The notes under the pieces are model-generated. The model was not told the origin of the DNA and ran no database searches. It worked only from the letters and a program-made list of their open reading frames with translations. Of a stretch of 64,000 bases of DNA, positions 61,905 to 64,000 are shown piece by piece. The position numbers and the translations under genes are program-made. Source of the stretch: Rhodobacteraceae bacterium WFHF2C18. Lineage in GTDB: Bacteria; Pseudomonadota; Alphaproteobacteria; Rhodobacterales; Rhodobacteraceae. Positions within the stretch are counted from its first letter, which is position 1, and each line of letters opens with the position of its first letter. The stretch lies in contig NHTQ01000005.1 in assembly GCA_002166865.1 (NCBI GenBank), positions 124,001 to 188,000 of the forward strand. Direction: 5' to 3'.

Positions 61905-62906
61905 TCACAGCGTCGCCAGCGCCTCGGCCAGCTTGCCCGCGCCGAACCGGTACGGGTCGGTCGCCGGCAGGGCCATGCGTTGCTCCAGCCCGGCCAGGTA
62001 GTCCCGCGCCTCCTGCTCCGCCATGGCCTGCGTGTTGACCGAGATGCCCACCACCCGGCAGTCGGGATTGGCCACCCGGGCCAGCGGCAGAGCGGTGTCG
62101 CGCAGCCGCTCCAGACCGGGCAGGGGGTAGCCCGGCAATCCGCGCATGTGCGCGCGGGTGGGTTCGTGGCACAGGATCAGCGCATCGGGCTGTCCGCCGT
62201 GGATCAGCGCCAGGGTCACCCCCGAGTAGGAGACGTGGAAAAGGCTCCCCTGTCCCTCGATCAGGTCCCAGTGCTCCGCCGTGTTGTCCGGGGTCAGCCA
62301 CTCGATGCTGCCGGCCATGAAATCGGCCACCACCGCGTCCAGCGGCACGCCGTCCCCGGTGATGAGGATCCCGGTCTGGCCGGTGGCGCGGAAGGTGGCC
62401 GCCATGCCGCGCGCCTGCATCTCGCGCTCCATCGCCATGGCCGTGTACATCTTCCCCACCGAGCAGTCGGTGCCGACGGCCAGGCAGCGCTTGCCGCTGC
62501 GCTTGACGCCGTTGGCGATCGGATAGGCCACCTCGGGCACGCGCACGTCGTGCAGCGCCCGGCCCGTCGCCTCGGCCACCGCCACCAGGTCCGGCTCGTC
62601 GCGCAGCAGGTTGTGCAGTCCGCTGGCCAGGTCGAACCCCTCCTCCAGCGCCGCCACCAGCACCTTCTTCCACTCCTGCGAGATCACGCCGCCGCGGTTG
62701 GCCACGCCGATCACCAGCGTCTTCGCGCCGGCCTCCCTGGCCTCGGCCAGCGTCATGTCCGCAAGGCCCAGGTCCGCCCCGCAGCCCGGCAGGCGGAACT
62801 GCCCAAGCGCGTTCTCCGGCCGCCAGTCGCGGATGCCGATGGCCACCTTGGCGGCCAGCATGTCGGGCGCGTCGCCCAGGAAAAGCAGATAGGGGGTCTG
62901 GATCAT
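61905..62906 (-). CDS. dgcN: D-glutamate N-acetyltransferase DgcN (DUF1611 family)
   Basis: A 333-residue DUF1611-family protein. A P-loop-like LAVGTDCSVGKMYTAMAM lies near the middle, preceded by a Rossmann-like N-terminal domain (TLVIGVANRGG) and followed by RATGQTGILITGDGVPLD and a C-terminal segment with LILCHEPTRAHMRG. In marine Pseudoalteromonas DgcN acetylates D-glutamate before DgcA racemises it. The neighbouring dgcA supports the name. The ATG at 62906 gives the typical N-terminus; 76 bp separate it from dgcA. Confidence 0.82.
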   Translation of the reverse strand: MIQTPYLLFLGDAPDMLAAKVAIGIRDWRPENALGQFRLPGCGADLGLADMTLAEAREAGAKTLVIGVANRGGVISQEWKKVLVAALEEGFDLASGLHNLLRDEPDLVAVAEATGRALHDVRVPEVAYPIANGVKRSGKRCLAVGTDCSVGKMYTAMAMEREMQARGMAATFRATGQTGILITGDGVPLDAVVADFMAGSIEWLTPDNTAEHWDLIEGQGSLFHVSYSGVTLALIHGGQPDALILCHEPTRAHMRGLPGYPLPGLERLRDTALPLARVANPDCRVVGISVNTQAMAEQEARDYLAGLEQRMALPATDPYRFGAGKLAEALATL

Positions 62907-62926
62907 GGTTCGGGTCCCTGGCGGAA

Positions 62927-63373
62927 TCACGGTTTGCGCCAGTCTGCGTCGGGGCGCATGCGAAATCCTGTTGAATTCACGGCGCCCGGGCAACCCCCTG
63001 CAAGAAATTCCCGTTTTACCCGGATTCTTGCGAATTTTCTTCGTCTGGCAGGCCAGATTCCCCGTGACCTTGCGCGGCCGCCATGGTCTCCGACCTCAGA
63101 TGGCCCGCCCCCGGCCGAAACCACATGGGCGCGGGTCAACTGGTCGTCGGCATGGGCCAGGCAGACCGTGTGAACCGGCACGCTGACCGCCGCCATCACC
63201 TCCAGCCGCAGGTTCAGCGCGTCGCGGCCGGGCAGGAACAGGCTGACGATGCAGACCAGCGCCCCCGCCAAGGCCATGCCCATGACCGCGATGCGCCGGT
63301 CGATCCGGTCCGCCGGATACGGCGCGGCGGCCACGGCGACCGGTGCCCGATTGGCCACGATCAGCCCTCGCAT
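62927..63373 (-). CDS. Doubtful small membrane protein
   Basis: A 148-codon frame from an ATG at 63373. Residues 1-90 have typical codon usage and one hydrophobic helix (IAVMGMALAGALVCIVSLFL). After about residue 92 the protein turns arginine-rich and codon usage becomes unlike neighbouring genes. A +1 shift there would give an ordinary acidic tail ending at a TAA. It may be a real short gene with an annotation or sequencing frameshift, or a decayed gene. No family is recognised. Confidence 0.35.
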   Translation of the reverse strand: MRGLIVANRAPVAVAAAPYPADRIDRRIAVMGMALAGALVCIVSLFLPGRDALNLRLEVMAAVSVPVHTVCLAHADDQLTRAHVVSAGGGPSEVGDHGGRARSRGIWPARRRKFARIRVKREFLAGGCPGAVNSTGFRMRPDADWRKP

Positions 63374-63545
63374 CGCCCTCGTTCGGAGCACACGCCCGGC
63401 CCCGCAGGTCCATCCGCGACGGGATTTTTGCGTTCTCGCGCCCCGGCGATCGATGCCGCGTCCGCGAATGCGCTTGCGAAACAGGGGGTAATTCAATAGC
63501 CATCGGGCCAAGAAATCCGCAAAATCCTTGCCGAGGTCCCGACAT
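63374..63545 (+). other. Intergenic region before malyl-CoA lyase gene
   Basis: 172 bp with moderate AT content near the 3' end (TTTTTGCG, GGTAATTCAATAG). It probably holds the promoter of the malyl-CoA lyase gene. No palindrome or terminator was convincing. Confidence 0.4.
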
Positions 63546-64000
63546 ATGAGCTTTCGCATCCAGCCGCCCGCCCCCGCCCGCCCCAACCGCTGCCAACTCT
63601 TCGGCCCCGGCTCCAACGCCAAGCTGTTCGAGAAGATGGCCGGCTCCGACGCGGACGTGATCAACATCGACCTGGAGGACTCGGTCTCGCCCGACGACAA
63701 GGAGGCGGCCCGCGCCAATACCATCCAGGCCATCAACGATGTTGACTGGGGCGCCAAGACCCTCTCGGTGCGCATCAACGGGCTGGATACGCCCTACTGG
63801 TACCGCGACGTGGTCGACCTGCTGGAGCAGACCGGCGAGCGGCTGGACCAGATCATGATCCCCAAGGTGGGCAACGCCGCCGACATCTACGCCGTCGATG
63901 CGCTGGTCACCGCCGTCGAGGCCGCCAAGGGCCGCTCCAAGAAGATCGCCTTCGAGGTCATCATCGAAAGCGCCGCCGGCATCGCCCACGTCGAGGAAAT
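63546..64000 (+). CDS. mcl1: L-malyl-CoA/beta-methylmalyl-CoA lyase, 5' part
   Basis: The first 151 residues of a CitE-like lyase; the gene runs off the right edge. MSFRIQPPAPARPNRCQLFGPGS and VINIDLEDSVSPDDK, LSVRINGLDTPYWYRDVVDLLEQ and IMIPKVGNAADIYAVD match the Rhodobacter Mcl1 enzyme closely. It cleaves malyl-CoA and beta-methylmalyl-CoA in the ethylmalonyl-CoA pathway for acetate assimilation. GAGG sits 10 bases before the ATG. Confidence 0.93.
   Translation, partial: MSFRIQPPAPARPNRCQLFGPGSNAKLFEKMAGSDADVINIDLEDSVSPDDKEAARANTIQAINDVDWGAKTLSVRINGLDTPYWYRDVVDLLEQTGERLDQIMIPKVGNAADIYAVDALVTAVEAAKGRSKKIAFEVIIESAAGIAHVEE

Overview
The window is GC-rich, almost fully coding, high-GC3 DNA from an alphaproteobacterium. 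The gene content points to Rhodobacterales (Rhodobacteraceae, Roseobacter-like). Indicators are a NaChBac/NavSp-type sodium channel, a TauR-like MocR regulator with taurine:pyruvate aminotransferase, a Soe-type sulfite dehydrogenase, DUF1285/DUF1244/DUF1523 proteins, an Irr-type iron control element before mbfA, a DgcN/DgcA pair, and the start of a malyl-CoA lyase gene. This placement is inference; no rRNA or tRNA gene lies in the window.

Layout. 1-5.5 kb: an unknown partial gene, sthA and S-formylglutathione hydrolase (overlapping), an AEC permease, membrane ferritin MbfA, and a divergent TetR regulator. 5.6-10.5 kb: aromatic aminotransferase with mercaptopyruvate sulfurtransferase, smpB, the Na+ channel, and a lone ABC ATPase. 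10.5-18.3 kb: a zinc-finger protein, polA with an internal extension, a thiol-disulfide membrane protein divergent from uspA and a CDF metal exporter, an SDR and DUF1285. 18.3-25.3 kb: a MoxR / DUF58 / DUF4159 / large membrane protein operon. 25.4-32.3 kb: small envelope genes, glcDEF (glycolate oxidase), a trypsin-like protease, and hsp20 behind a candidate RNA thermometer. 32.3-39.1 kb: a multidomain secreted protein, gabD-like dehydrogenase, alpha/beta hydrolase, P1 peptidase, creatinase and DUF1523. 39.2-47.3 kb: soeCBA, tauR, a monooxygenase-fold protein and tpa. 47.4-57.3 kb: pheT, a nitrilase-family enzyme, a YrhK protein, a scarred AT-rich segment, pheS, a desaturase, a glutaredoxin-MauE fusion, rplT-rpmI and pyk. 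57.5-64 kb: an N-formylglutamate-amidohydrolase-like operon, an alcohol dehydrogenase, a D-glutamate cluster (aminotransferase, dgcA, dgcN), and the 5' end of malyl-CoA lyase.

Functional links. Tpa releases sulfoacetaldehyde from taurine. Its further breakdown (Xsc, not in this window) yields sulfite, which SoeABC would oxidise to sulfate. Paired CTGGAC-like direct repeats before tpa and between tauR and its divergent neighbour fit TauR control. FGH belongs to glutathione-linked formaldehyde oxidation. DgcN/DgcA and the class IV aminotransferase fit D-amino-acid use. The regulatory DNA is the most informative non-coding content: an Irr box, a 16-bp TetR-type palindrome, an FNR-like box, a ROSE-like thermometer, tandem LacI-type sites upstream of pyk, and the TauR-type repeats.

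The clearest structural oddity is around 51.3-52.0 kb. A decayed second copy of the pheS 3' end, a 120-bp palindromic repeat (its sister copy, inverted, is at 39.1 kb) and about 400 bp of AT-rich DNA sit just downstream of intact pheS. This looks like the scar of an insertion. I did not find a convincing wholly new multi-gene system; most loci belong to known families.
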